Positions 23,696 through 35,948 of a stretch of 64,000 nt of DNA are shown in pieces. The stretch is from contig BLAL01000319.1 of the NCBI GenBank assembly GCA_015698045.1, positions 310,001 to 374,000 of the forward strand. Reading direction: 5' to 3'. Below the pieces are notes generated by a model. The model searched no databases. It was not told where the DNA came from and saw only the letters and a program-made list of their open reading frames with translations. Made by a program: the position numbers and the translations under genes. Position 1 is the stretch's first letter, and the number at the start of each line of letters is the position of its first letter. Source of the stretch: Rhizophagus clarus. Lineage: Eukaryota > Glomeromycota > Glomeromycetes > Glomerales > Glomeraceae.

Positions 23696-24439
23696 TTCAA
23701 AATCATAAATGGTTAACGCACGCTGATGCAATGTTAATAATCTACCACGCCTAATCTCTACGGACTGATGTAAAATTAAGTTTTTTTTTTTGGAAATTTA
23801 TTTTATTTTTAACTATTGCATTTTTAGATAAAATTAAAAAACTATTATATCACCTAGGTGAGTTCTTTTCTTGTTATAATATAGACAAGAATTTTACATT
23901 AAACCTTTAGACAGGGATGTTACGTAAATATCATTAAAGTCTAAACGTTAAGCCCCATGAGAGGTAGAGCCGTCTTGTAAGAGAATTAAGACATTTATAA
24001 AATTATTAGGAGATAATTGAATATACAGAAACAAGAGAATAAAAAGAAAAGTCCATATTATGATAAGATAATCGAGTAGTGAAGCGTGCTTTATTATAAT
24101 TCTGTAAAATATATTGAGATTGTACGGTATCATTCTATTTGATTATTGTGTACTTGGGACCTGATACGAAATCCCGTACATAATCCCGACAATCTAAATC
24201 CAATAAATAATTATTCTTATTTTAAAAAAATAAAAAGAAAAAAAATTACAAGGAAATATTGCGAGCAATTCACGGAGATAATCCATCACCGAACAGTTTG
24301 CACAATCATTAATATTCTTCTTTCACGCTCTATCAAGTTTTTTTTTTGTTTTGGTCGTTGCTCATCACGAAGAATTTGTGAAATTCAGGATTATGAAATT
24401 ATTGTTTACGTTAACAATTTTTTTTTTTTTTTTTTTTTA

Positions 24440-24700
24440 GATTTGGGATTATGAAATTCGGGATTTTCTGTTATCGGTATTTCTGGGTTATGAGATGTCG
24501 GGATTTTTTGTTGTCAGTATTTCTGGGTTATGAGATGTCGGGATTTTCTGTTGTCGGTATAATAAAATTTCTGGGTTATGAGATTTCGGGATTTAGACTT
24601 AGTCGGGATTATGGAGTTCGGGATTTAGGATGGGATAATGTACTGTCGGGATTTCGAGTTTCCGGATCCCGTGTAGGAGAAGGATTTACCGATGACAATT
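24440..24700 (+). repeat. Minisatellite (GGGTTATGAGATGTCGGGATTT units)
   Basis: About six irregular copies of a 40-60 bp unit built on TTCTGGGTTATGAGATGTCG and GGGATTTTCTGTTGTCGGTA. The 95-codon open frame at 24451-24738 is the repeat read through. 24840-24970 is a second tandem series of AATTATTTGTAAATTTATTA. Confidence 0.7.
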
Positions 24701-25040
24701 ATAATATCGACGGTATGATTGCTAAAATCCCAAAATAAATAGAAATAAGTTTTCAAATTTAAAAACGATGTCCTGCAGTAACGAATATCAATTTTATCAG
24801 ATATAATTCTTAAAATATTTGTAAATTTATTAACATTAACGCAAATTATTTATAATTTTAATTATGTTAATGTAAATTATTTGTAAATTTATTATTAATG
24901 TAAATTATTTGTAAACTTAATATTAAAGCGAATTATTTGTAAATATAAACTAATTATTAACACAAATCATTATTCAAACATAAAAAAAATGATTATTTGT
25001 GATAATAATTTTTAAGTAAATTAATTAAAAACACAATCTT

Positions 25041-25243
25041 TTAATCAAAAGTTAAAGTAAGATTATGCACTATTCCATGAAGAAAATCCATTTCTGCAAC
25101 ATTAGCACTACTTGTTTGAGGCGCAATATTATGAATAATAAGATGAGCAAGAAGGTACAAATTATTATGCAGTATAGTTGTCACCTGGTCTTTGCATCCT
25201 TCTGACTTTCTACTTTCACAAAACCAATAATATTTTTCCCCTT
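25041..25243 (-). pseudogene. FLYWCH-type zinc finger fragment
   Basis: On the minus strand an open stretch reads KYYWFCESRKSEGCKDQVTT, then ILHNNLYLLAHLIIHN, then APQTSSANVAEM, and ends at TAA 25041-25043. The YYW.C and GC spacing and the final H..H-like region match FLYWCH fingers, which often occur in MULE transposases and their derivatives. The last histidines look rearranged. No start codon or rest of the protein remains, so I call it a relic. Confidence 0.5.
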
Positions 25244-27010
25244 ATTTAACGAACATTTATTTTGTTATTACCTTTTTGTGATGGTACAAGTTCACAGACT
25301 CACTCATTTTTTTTAAGAAAAAAAATAATTTTTAAAACTAGTAATATACTTAAACTATTATTAAGTAAAAAATTTTGTCTTCCAAAATTGGAAACAATTA
25401 CATTAAAAAATCGGTTAGCCTCAAATTAATTTCAGTCAGGATTTTGGGAGATCCCGTACTTGATGGCAGTACTTGATTAGTCTTATTAGGCCTATTGGGC
25501 TGTGTAATTTTGCTATAAGTAGAGTGTTTGATGTCAAAATTGATTTAGTCTATTGTAAACTCTCTGTTATTGGTGAGGAGGATTCGTTAATTATCGAGAA
25601 CAAAAAAATATTAGGTCGGATGTTATCGTTAATTTGAGGTATTTAGCTCCATTTATTAAATTAAATAATTTCATAATATCAAATATCCTTATTTTCCACC
25701 TGGGGTTTTTGTGCGTTTTTTATGCGTGACTTTTTTTATTTTTAGAATCGGCATTAAATCTTCCGTGATGATAGTGTGATAATAGTTAAAACTTTGTCTG
25801 AATTATTGTTAGTAGTTGTGACTTGACGTTTTGATATTATGTTTTCTTTTAAAACATAGGTTGAGAAATAAAATTCTGTCTTTGAAGAAATAAGATTTTA
25901 CGACATGTTTAGAAATTTTTTTTCGTTAGTATAATACCGCAACCGCCGCATTATTACCAGTGATATCACAATATATTTGGAATTCGTGATTGTCAGTGTA
26001 TTTTAAATTAAGCGTTTCTTATTTGATAGTTTCAGGATTTTTTGTTTGTCTTAACTAATTGCTTCTTAAGATTATTGATTTCTGCTTGCAGCCCGATTCG
26101 GGAGTAAAAGAGTAACTCCGAAAATTCCGCTTAACATTATAATACAAATATTAATTTTATGCACAAATATTGTTCTATTAAGTGTGATTCTTTTTTCTCA
26201 CGTGTATTTCATGAATAAATAGATAGTAGCTTAAGGAAAAATGATCGACATTGTATGGTGGCGTTAACCCACAAACCAATAATAAACAAGTACTAAAGGA
26301 GAATAAAAAGAAATATCCGTCAATATATCATATAATAATTAGTTCCAAAATGGACTTTAAAATGGTGCGCAATTCGAAATTTATTATTAGCACATACCAT
26401 TTTAGGGCGTGATTGCCGTGGATTCGGTAGTGAAGAAAAAATAAATAAAGTCTAAACAATAAAAATTAAACTTTAAATAAGTTGTGTATCAAAATGTAAT
26501 GCATGTTAATATCTAATGTATCAAGATATCTGATATATCAAAAAATCTTCTTATACTGGATTTTATATGAAACTTATTTTATAATCGTATCAAGGTTTAC
26601 AAAAAAAAAAGCTATTTTTTTTAAGCATATGATATTAAAATGTTAGGAATTACATATATTTGTAATATTTAGTTTATATAATTATTATAATTTTAGAACA
26701 ATAAATAAATTTCGACTAGAATTAAAATTAATTGTTTAAAGTAGATTAACTCCAAATTTGGAAAAATCCGATATGGGAATCACGATTTACAGGAAGGGGA
26801 TATTTAGGTGAGATGATGTCAGTGGAAGAAAGGAAAAAATCATGAGTTAACATATAATCATTTACTCAACAATAGAAAAACTTTCACCAATCTTTAGACA
26901 AAAATCCAGTATACACAATTATTTTAATATAAAATTCTGTAACCTACCCAAATTCAAATTGCACATATCATGTTTTTTGAAATTTTTTGATTTATTAATT
27001 TTTATATTGT
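25244..27010. other. Intergenic
   Basis: AT-rich. There is a short palindromic-looking CCCGATTCGGGAG near 26095. I see no gene, RNA gene or transposon end. Confidence 0.4.
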
Positions 27011-27011
27011 G

Positions 27012-27211
27012 TATCAGGTGTCGATTTGCGTGAGATGTACCTGACGTGCGTTAGATATAGATGCATCGACTCCTTTAATTATGAGGATTACGGAAATTAT
27101 GGAGGTTTCGAATTTTGTGGCAATGGCGAAACTAGTTTCGCTCGATTTTGGAGGATAGGTTTCAGTGCATTAGTAGACAAATTGATTTCAATTTTGAATG
27201 ATCTTTTTTAA
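27012..27211 (+). other. Possible exon or small protein
   Basis: An open frame after a plausible 3' splice site (TGTATCAG, 27018) includes ATG at 27032 and reads EMYLTCVRYRCIDSFNYEDY, then ends VDKLISILNDLF. It is less AT-rich than its surroundings. I do not recognise a family; it could be a 5' exon of the next gene. Confidence 0.25.
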
Positions 27212-27359
27212 AATGTGAATTCTTTATAAATTAGCGGTGGAACTCTTCGATAAAAAATAAAAAAATTATATCACAGGAAATAACAAGATGTTAAAAAAAT
27301 AAAAAAAATATTATTGCTATTCTTTTTTGTACGAAATTGTACGAAAAAAAATCAAAAAA

Positions 27360-27728
27360 ATGGACTGCTCTTCCGGTTATACTATCCCTTCTAATGAGCT
27401 TGATTGGTATGAGACACTCAATGGCAAAATCGATAGCTATGGATATTTTTTTTTTGTATTCATTATAATTATTATATTCGTCACACGAATCTTTCAGTTT
27501 CCACATCTTCGTCAACAAGTTATCAATTATTATTTTGCTGGCAACGCTCGAAGCACTCTCACAAGAGTACTCAAGATGATAATTTTATTGCTTCTAATCG
27601 CGGGTATGGTTGGAGAAGTGTATTTTAACAACAAAATGTTACATTATCCCCCTAAGCTATCTATGAATATAGAAGAGATCGGATCGGAAATTTTGTACTG
27701 GCCTGGACCGGATTCCGCACCGGGATAA
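27360..27728 (+). CDS. Small two-pass membrane protein, hypothetical
   Basis: 122 residues from the ATG at 27360 (MDCSSGYTIPSNELDWYETL). Two hydrophobic segments are clear: YFFFVFIIIIIFVTRIF near residues 29-45 and MIILLLLIAGMVGEVYF near 74-90, separated by a basic loop (HLRQQVINYY, RSTLTRVLK). The soluble C-terminus is Pro/Gly-rich (YWPGPDSAPG). Codon and base composition are less AT-rich than the flanks, which supports coding. I do not recognise a family. Confidence 0.5.
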   Translation: MDCSSGYTIPSNELDWYETLNGKIDSYGYFFFVFIIIIIFVTRIFQFPHLRQQVINYYFAGNARSTLTRVLKMIILLLLIAGMVGEVYFNNKMLHYPPKLSMNIEEIGSEILYWPGPDSAPG

Positions 27729-29143
27729 ACACTTATATCGTGCAGAAACATATATATTCTTCTATGACCTTTTAAAATCAAAATAAAAAAAAATTTGATG
27801 ACTGTCAAATTCATATATACAAGATAAAAATTTATTTGTTTGACATAATCGAATAATTCAATTTCTAAACGTCTATGAAAAATATTTAATAATTTAATTT
27901 AATTTCAACGAATAATTCGGCGCAACCGGTTTCAGTACCTTACTAATTGCTACTTCACATCAGATTGGTAGAACTAAACCAGAAAAATCAATATGTAAAT
28001 TTACTAAATTATTAACTATAAAAAATCAGGCGCAGACGAATCATGAGTTGCACAATTCAGAAATTTAGATTAACCCATAACGGTTACATAGGAATTTGAT
28101 TATTATAATAAAAGGTCATGAAACTCATTCGGATAATAGATTTCTTTAAAAGGCAAAAAGTTACTAGTAAAAACTATTTTTATAACATTGTCTGCACTTA
28201 TGTATGCATTAGTCAAAAAAAATAACACTTTAACTGGTCTGGAGAGGTTGTACATTGGTAATTAAATTATTGCCAATCTCAATTCATTAATATTAACAAG
28301 TAAACGTCAAACATATCGGGAAGATCGTTTTTTAGATTTTTACTTATGTTGAATTTGGATGAATCTGCAAATCCGCAGTCAAATTGTAAATTTCGCAATT
28401 CTGGTTGGTTGAGACTTTATAATTAAAACCATATTTTTGATTAATAACTGTACCTGACATTCTAATTAAGAAAACGTTTTTGATGTTTTTAAATTATTTT
28501 AATAAAAAAAAAAAAAAAACGATTTTTTAGTTGTTTTTGACAAAAATGATATTAATCATTTAAATTATTAAAAACTCACAAAAAAAAACCTTTTTATTAA
28601 AAACCGATTATAATATATTTTTTTTATTGATCGTTTTTTGTTTTTTGTTAACAGTTATTATCTTTTATTTAAACCAATTAATATTTTTTTTTTATTAATC
28701 TTTTCTTATTGATCGTTTTTGATCAAAGGCAGTTTTAACCCGTTTTATTAATTGTTTTCAATTAATGTTTTTAATAAAAATGATTGTTCTGAATCCAAAT
28801 GTGCTACGTTTCTAATCAGCGGAAAAACGCCGGAATTCCAAGTCGTTATTTTTTTACAAAATGAGTAAATAAAAATATCATTAAAGTATTTAACATTATT
28901 AATAACACAATTTATAAAATCAAACCCAGATAGTCCAGATAAAGTGGTAAAAAAGTGATTTTTTGAACAGAAAGTTCAGGCTGTTTGTTCTGAACGATCA
29001 GATCTAATATCAATAACATGTATATGACATGATTGATGTTACAATTGCGAAGTAATTTTCAATTTCTGAAATCAGTTTCAGCCTTAATAGTCTGTTCCTG
29101 TGGTTTCGTATTTTTGTTGTATTTACGTAAAAACTTTTAAACC
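27729..29143. other. Intergenic
   Basis: 28480-28800 is a series of short imperfect repeats (AAAACCGATTATAAT, TTATTGATCGTTTTT). No gene seen. Confidence 0.4.
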
Positions 29144-29462
29144 ATGGCTCAAATTAAATTAAACGGATCAAAAGAAGAAGCTTTCAAAAAAAATGCCCTT
29201 TCCACAATATACTTCAACAGAGTAAAGCCTTTTGAATGAAAACTGTTATATTTTACATTATATGGAAAAATCACGATCAAATAGCTTGTCAAGGGATCAT
29301 TACGTACTTTCAAACAGGATTTAAAGACGTGATGGAAAAAATGTCTGGTAATGGAATAGATTTACAATTTTTAGATCCAGAGTTACGTTGGAAGTTGCTG
29401 ACATGATAAAGCCTCGAAATTTGGCTAGTACAAAATTATTTGTTTTCAAAAGTTCTTAGAAA
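29144..29462 (+). pseudogene. Decayed coding sequence of unknown family
   Basis: The frame opens at ATG 29144 (MAQIKLNGSKEEAFKKNALS) and stops near 29239. Other frames then read FKDVMEKMSGNGIDLQFLDP with ELRWK, and later VADMIKPRNLASTKLFVFKS before TAG. The three coding-like pieces in successive frames indicate a gene broken by small indels. I cannot name the family. The minus-strand frame at 29513-29701 is unrecognised. Confidence 0.35.
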
Positions 29463-29465
29463 ATA

Positions 29466-31364
29466 AAAGAACTAAAGTAAGCTGATTTTAAAGTAAGATA
29501 GGAGGAAAAACTTTACGTGGTGTAAAGGATTTCCAACCACCTTCGCAGAAACAGATGTTTGTTCTCGTATTGGTGGTCTGAGCTCAATGTTACTCCACCT
29601 TCCTGTGCTTCATCTGTAGTATTGTTTGCTTCGTCCACGTGAGTGAAAAATCCCAAGACGCCGATATCTGAAGGCAGGGTAAAAACAATTACAATTTTCA
29701 TTTATGAACATTCAGCTAAAATAACTAAAATGAATTGATTTGAGAAATTTTGTAATGTAACTTCAAAAATGTTTTATTAGAATACTTCAAGTAGAGAAAA
29801 ATTCAAACAATTTTTCAATATTCCGAATGACACAATACATAATGTGCATAACATAAATCATAATAGGAATAATTTTTCATACTTGTACTTTTGGTAATCG
29901 TTTAAATTAATATTGTGCAGTTCATGTAGTTTTTTGTATAAGTCAAAAGAAAAAATAAACATGGGGCACGTTAATTTCATTAGTCATTTTGAAAAAAATA
30001 TAACAACGAATCATCATCCAAATTATAGTTAGCTGATATATAATTCTCTAACACACATGCATAATTGCATTACCAATCGGATTTTGACTTCTCCAGATAC
30101 TTTTACTACATACACGTCATACAGTAGAATTTAACTACACTTATTCTTCAACTACGTGCCAATTTATAACTTAACCATCACACATTTTTTTCCTTCAATA
30201 GATGAAAATATATATCAAATCTACTATTACATAACCTCCTTTACTTTTACATAATACAATTACAATTCCATTTATAATTCAAAGATTCTATACAGCATGT
30301 CTTCCTTCGCTCCTCCATTTTTAGTGCAAGTGTGATTTACTAATACTAGCTAGTTTAATTATACCTTTATACAAGAGTAAAAGTTAAAAAAATACGAATT
30401 ACGAAAAAAACACGCTTATCTTAAAAGGGAAACTAACTTTTGATATTTAATTTTTTTAATTTTACTAAACTCTTTTAATAGAAGTGTAATGATAATACAA
30501 ATTAAAGAACACGACTTAGAAGATCGCAGTTTTACAACAATGTATCATCTGGAATATATTTCTTATCAGATCTACAAATCATTATTACTATACTAGTACA
30601 AAATAATAACTATTACAATTAATTCGTCACAATTAATTCTCACATACAATTTATGTTGTACTCATTATGATACTTTATTTTTCTTGAATACTGTTAGTAA
30701 GTCCTATAAATTATTATAATATTTTATGCAATATTTAGCAGCATTTATTATTTCTTTCATAACAATGTATCATCTATACAAATGTATCCATTTTTACTAG
30801 AAGTTAAATACTTTTGTTAGTCAGTTCTAGAAAAAATATGTAAATTACAATATTATTAAATCATATATATTCATTTTTTGTAATACTGTATTGGACTGAC
30901 AAAAACTAAGCTGTTTTATTAAATTTTTGCACATTATCAGTTATGTGTCTGTCCAAATCATATCATTTTTTATATTTAAGAGATCTAATTTCTCTTGTAT
31001 TTTCAATAATTAATTTCAATGAAATTTCGCGAAAATTATTTATTAAACAAAGATTAATTAACAAAAGAATTAGATAGATATAAAAAAAAAACCTTTGTTG
31101 CTTCTATTAAGCCTTCTAGACCTTCTTTATTCTAATTCCATCATCGGCACTTGGAAAATTCATATTTCATTTTAATTTTAACTTACTTTTTTTTTATGAA
31201 TAATTAACCCAATCATGAGTGCAACAACTAAAAACTATATTGGGTATGAGGGTAAGAAATCTCACAGCAGCATCTAACAGGAATTCATTCTGCCTAAACA
31301 GCTTAATTAACAATCTTTTATATACTGTATATTAGCTCTTGTTTATTATTTAAAAAGTAAATGA
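29466..31364. other. Intergenic, AT-rich
   Basis: I see nothing coding or repetitive of note, apart from A/T-rich simple sequence. Confidence 0.4.
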
Positions 31365-33328
31365 AAAAATTGGTCTTATCGTGGATTTTTAAAACTTAAT
31401 CAAGATACCATTTTTGCTTCCCTAATTTCACTAACTAATAATTCTTCAATAACATTGTCCAAGTGGCAAAGCTTAGATGCTGCCTGGTTTAATCGCTTTT
31501 TGGATAATGCTAAAGAACTATTAGAACCAAGTACTTTTGAAACAGTAAAGAAAAAGGTGTGTGTTTTTTTATTTTGCAAAGTTGGGGTAACTCCTAATAC
31601 TCACCGTGGTCACTTAGTGAGAATTACTGGATTCATTCGCCTGATAACCACTCCAGTCCCTTAATTCAGGCATCCTGACTTTGTTGTTGGTTAAGTCTGC
31701 TAATTCTGGAGGAGGAATTGGCTATGTACCTTCTTTACCACTAAATAAAATTTAGCACATACTCTTTTTTAATAACAGGTAGTTACAGAACATATAGAAC
31801 GTAAAAAAAATTTGCAAACATTTTGGCAAGGAATTATTAAAGAATATAGAAAAGACAATCAAGGAATTATTAAAGAAAAAAAAAATAAAGAATATGAAAA
31901 AGTAACTTCTTCAATAGAAACTTATAAAGATCAGCCTACTATTACTACAAATGAAATATTAGATCAAAATTTACTAACTTTTGCACCCTTTCCAAAAGAA
32001 ACAGGTAAAGCTTCTGTTGAAAAACTTTCTAAAACTTTACAATCAAATAAGCTTATTAACTTCTGTTATGATATTTTTCATAAACTTGAGAATAGTTCTT
32101 ATGCTCAATTATTCTATAAATATAATGAACAAAATATTGTAGACAAAGTTATAAAGCATCCAATGGATCTATTTACTATCAACTCAAAATTAGAAAATGA
32201 ACAATATACAAATTTGGAAGAATTTGAATATGATATTTGTTTAATATTTTGTAATTGCTACACATACAATGATGTTAAAAGTGAAATATATTGTTCAGGT
32301 GAAGCATTAGAATCCATTTTCAATAAAAAATGGAATAAAAAACTTATTTTTCAAACTAGAAGTAAAGGAGAATTAAAAAGAGTAAGAGATAATGATACTG
32401 GTAATGATGATAGTAAATTATATTATTATTTTTTTTTTTATGTAAACTGTATCTAATTATTAATAATTATTTCATTATTAGGACTTGCTGATAATGATAA
32501 TAGTAAGTTATATTAATTTATTTTTTTAATGTAAACTATATCTAATTATATTAATTAATAATTATTTCATTATTAGGACTTCAAAAGAAACAAATTTTAG
32601 AAGAAAATAAGAATAATGTAACATATGAACAGGTTATTAATGACACACTTCCTGTTATTTCAGCACATGAAAATCTTGTTATAGGTGATATTATGCCTTT
32701 TATTGGGATCTTAAAAACCTTTCTATCAACAAGATCACGGATGTTTTTATCTTTAGCAGATGAATCTATGCTTCAAGCAATTGTTGAAAGTCTTTTGCCA
32801 TTAAAATATCGCATCCCAGAACTTTCATTAGTAATGGATGGAAAAAAACCAAAAGGATCAGGTCATTTTGGTTATTTAGACATTTTTATTCTAAAAGGAA
32901 TTGGAGATAATTATATTTGTTTAGAGTTAAAATATATTTCATTAACTGGTTTAATAAAAAATCAAAATATTAAATTTGGTGCAAATGAATTAGAAAATTT
33001 AGACAAGATTCTTGAAAAAGAAAATGAAGAATTTTTGTTAAAAAGGCCATATACATATTGGTCAAAAGAACATAAAAAAACAAATCAAACAACTATAGGT
33101 GATGTATTAAATAATAGAATAGATCAATTGAGATCATATGTAAATATAGTTTCAAAAGGAAGGCCTGTTGATTATTTCAGTTCAGGAGTATTTGATGAAC
33201 GTATCAAAATAACTAAATCAGAATATAATATACTAAAAGGATATGTCATTTTAGTAATTGGTTTCCGTCAAATTTTATGGAGGCCTGTTGAAGAAGTAAT
33301 ATCCAATTATACATATAATAAAGTTTAA
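31365..33328 (+). CDS. Bromodomain and PD-(D/E)XK nuclease-like fusion protein
   Basis: Exons are ...31365-31556, 31779-32412, 32482-32502 and 32577-33328. The frame is open from 31365 (NWSYRGFLKLNQDTIF), but no ATG is seen, so the 5' end is incomplete. Exon 2 holds a bromodomain: FCYDIFHKL, YAQLFYKYNE, VIKHPMDLFTINSKLENEQY, NLEEFEYDICLIFCNCYTYN. Bromodomains bind acetyl-lysine on histones. Exon 4 holds GSGHFGYLDIFILKG...YICLELKY, the D...ExK signature of PD-(D/E)XK nucleases, followed by DQLRSYV, matching the family's usual downstream Q. Exon 3 is only 21 nt and was made by tandem duplication of the intron (see findings). Nuclease-like domains of this type are common in Rhizophagus repeats and effector-like genes, so host versus mobile origin is open. 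Confidence 0.75.
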
Positions 33329-34483
33329 CTGTTTATATATTAAGTAATTTTAATAAAAACTATTATAAAAAAATTTGAAATACAATTTTAGTATATAATA
33401 TAATAATATTTTTAATAAGTACTTTTTTCACTCATATAAAGACTTAATTCATTTCCAAAAGACAGATTCTCAGTATAATATATATATAGTAAATAAATTC
33501 ATTTTTAATTAAATTTCATAATAAAACATAGTTTGCATTTTATTTAGCTACATAGTAAATATTTCAAAGCAACCTATAATTATATACTAGTTATATGATA
33601 TTTTGACTTCGAAGTAACTTGAGTAATGATAAATTTCATATAAATGTAATCTGATTTTCTCTGTCAATTATAATATGCTTATTTGTTGCTGCTATTACGC
33701 AACGATCAATAGCAGTTACATTAATAATACTTGTTTTATCAAAGATAGTATATTGTTACTTAATTTTCTGGATTTCTTATCCACTGTATATGGACACTGT
33801 TTAATCTGTGAAAGAATAATTCTATCTTCTGGTATTAATATTTTTTTGTGTTATAAGATACAAATACTTTTAATTTTTAAGAAATTCAATAAAAAACTAT
33901 TTTTGTTTATTATTATTAATTTTTGATATTTTAACGTTAAACTTATCCGTTATATTTTTTTGGACAAAAATGTATCTTTTTAACGTCTAATCAGTGTTGA
34001 CATGAAATATTGCAAAACGAAATTTTTTTTTTGCATGTTTACTTAATACTATAAATAAACATAAAAGTATTGAATTATCCCTTATTCTATATTCAGAAAT
34101 TTATTGATTTACTTTTATTTTTCATTTAAATAAATCCAATAAATGTTTTCAATTTCCCTTGTACTAAATACTTAAATACCTTAAATATCGTTTTATTAAG
34201 CCTTTAAACCTTTTTAAAATTATAAATTAGTATTATTTAATAGCTCTATATCTTCTAAATTAGAGTTACATAATTATAAAAAAAAGTCTGCCCTAATTAT
34301 AAAGCTATGACTTGTTAATATTTTTGTTGTAAAAAAAAATTTTTCTTGTATATCATTGGCATAGACCAATGCGAAACTACAGATCATTCTGAGGAATTCC
34401 TTGTAACTGTGCAATACAATATAAACAATTAATGTCGTTTTATGGAAAAAAAAAAGAAAACGTAATTTTTTCTTTCTTAAAAA
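33329..34483. other. Intergenic
   Basis: AT-rich. The open frames at 33675-33926 (plus) and 34274-34501 (minus) have no recognisable features. No transposon ends seen. Confidence 0.4.
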
Positions 34484-35948
34484 ATGCCCAAATCTGAACA
34501 AAGATATCCTTTATTCAAACAATTACAAGACGATAAAAAATACTCTTTTATCATGCCTTTTAGTTAATAAAACTTGATGTGAAACAATTATTCCAATTTA
34601 TGGAGAAATTCTTGGGAATCCTTAAAACGGATATTATTGAAATTAATCATTTCACATTTATCAAATGTATCAAGAAATAAAATAGGAGAACTTAAGCTAT
34701 ATTCATATGAAAAACCGTCATTTGATTATATTAGGTTTTGCAGGCATTTAAATTTAGATATAATCCATATAATCCAGAGAATAATCGACAATAATATCAA
34801 CAAGAATTTAAAGGTTAACCCGAAATATTAAATCTTTTTGTTAATGAAAATATGAAATTTACCCACCTTTAAATATGCAATAGAATTGACTTTCCAACAC
34901 ATCTTAATCATGGAGCTGAACGCTGCTTTTCAGAAATTGAATTTCTCAGATGTACTAATTCAAATGATGATATTATAGTTGGATTAACAGAAATATGTAA
35001 ATTTATTAGAGAACTGGAACTCAGTGTCGATAATTTAAATTATGAGATTATTAAATTGATTGAAGCTCAAAAGAAATTACTTAGAATTAATTTATCTCGT
35101 AGTTTACACTATGAAGCATTTTTTAATCAACAATATGATGATCATGTTCCACCTGAAATTTTACAAGCAAAGTATTATACCAATTTGAAAGCTTATACAG
35201 AACCTATGCTACACGTTAATTTAAATGTTCCACAATTTTTGCGTAATATTTCAACAGTAGATGATCTTCTTTGCACACTTTTTAATGGCACATCGTTTCT
35301 AAATAATTCACATGTTAGAGGAACTTTTGTTCTAATATTTAATTCTTATACACTCTTTATTATAGGTGACACTGACAATGAGATGGACTGGAAACTGGGA
35401 ACTCGCCATTCCTAAAGGGAGCAAATATAGCGATATTGACTTTCTAATGTTTGAGATTGGGATGGACAGCGTTTACCAATATACAGAGACTCACACTGTA
35501 GATTTAAATGGAAACACGTATAGAAGTTTCCAGATGTCCTTTAAGGGGTTTACTGATAAAGATTTTATTGATTTTAAAAACAATAATAATAATCAACATG
35601 CCAGACCATGTCACGACATTGGTTTTAAAACCATCTTGAACTTTTCAGTAGTATCGGTGACTACATTGGTACTTGGGATACCTTCATCTTTCTTTTTGGT
35701 CGAGGAAGGATGGACCCATTCGGGTTTGTTTCACGTTTTTAATTTATAGAACAAGATAGAGCGAAACTTCTCGAAGAATTGAATAAAATGAAAAATGATA
35801 GGAACAAAAAATCAAGTAACTTGGAAAACGAGGTTGATAATGTTATTGGAACAAAAAATCTTGACAATCAAGATGAATTAAAAAACCTACTTGCAAAATA
35901 TTATGTCCACATGGATTTCTATGATCATGTCATGAAGACATCTGACGT
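34484..35948 (+). pseudogene. F-box/LRR-like protein, broken, with an unknown C-terminal region
   Basis: Reading from ATG 34484 the frames give PLFKQLQDDKK, then SCLLVNKT and CETIIPI (the usual VNKTWCE of these F-box proteins, with TGA where Trp is expected), then LWRNSWESL, HLSNVSRNKIGELKL and FRFCRHLNL-like IRFCRHLNLDII. A further exon near 34881 has HGAERCFSEIEFLRC, then LTEICKFIRELELSVDNL, then IKLIEAQKKLLRINL. This is the layout of Rhizophagus F-box proteins with diverged leucine-rich repeats. At least one frameshift and one stop lie in the F-box. Downstream, a possible intron (35311-35365) leads in frame to WTGNWELAIPKGSKYSDIDF...MSFKGFTDKDFIDF, which I do not recognise, and a final charged exon ends at 35948. 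Confidence 0.55.

Noticed and set aside
24451-24738. 95-codon frame with repeated FLGYEMSGF-like segments
   Set aside because: It is the minisatellite itself; codon use follows the repeat and there is no other support.
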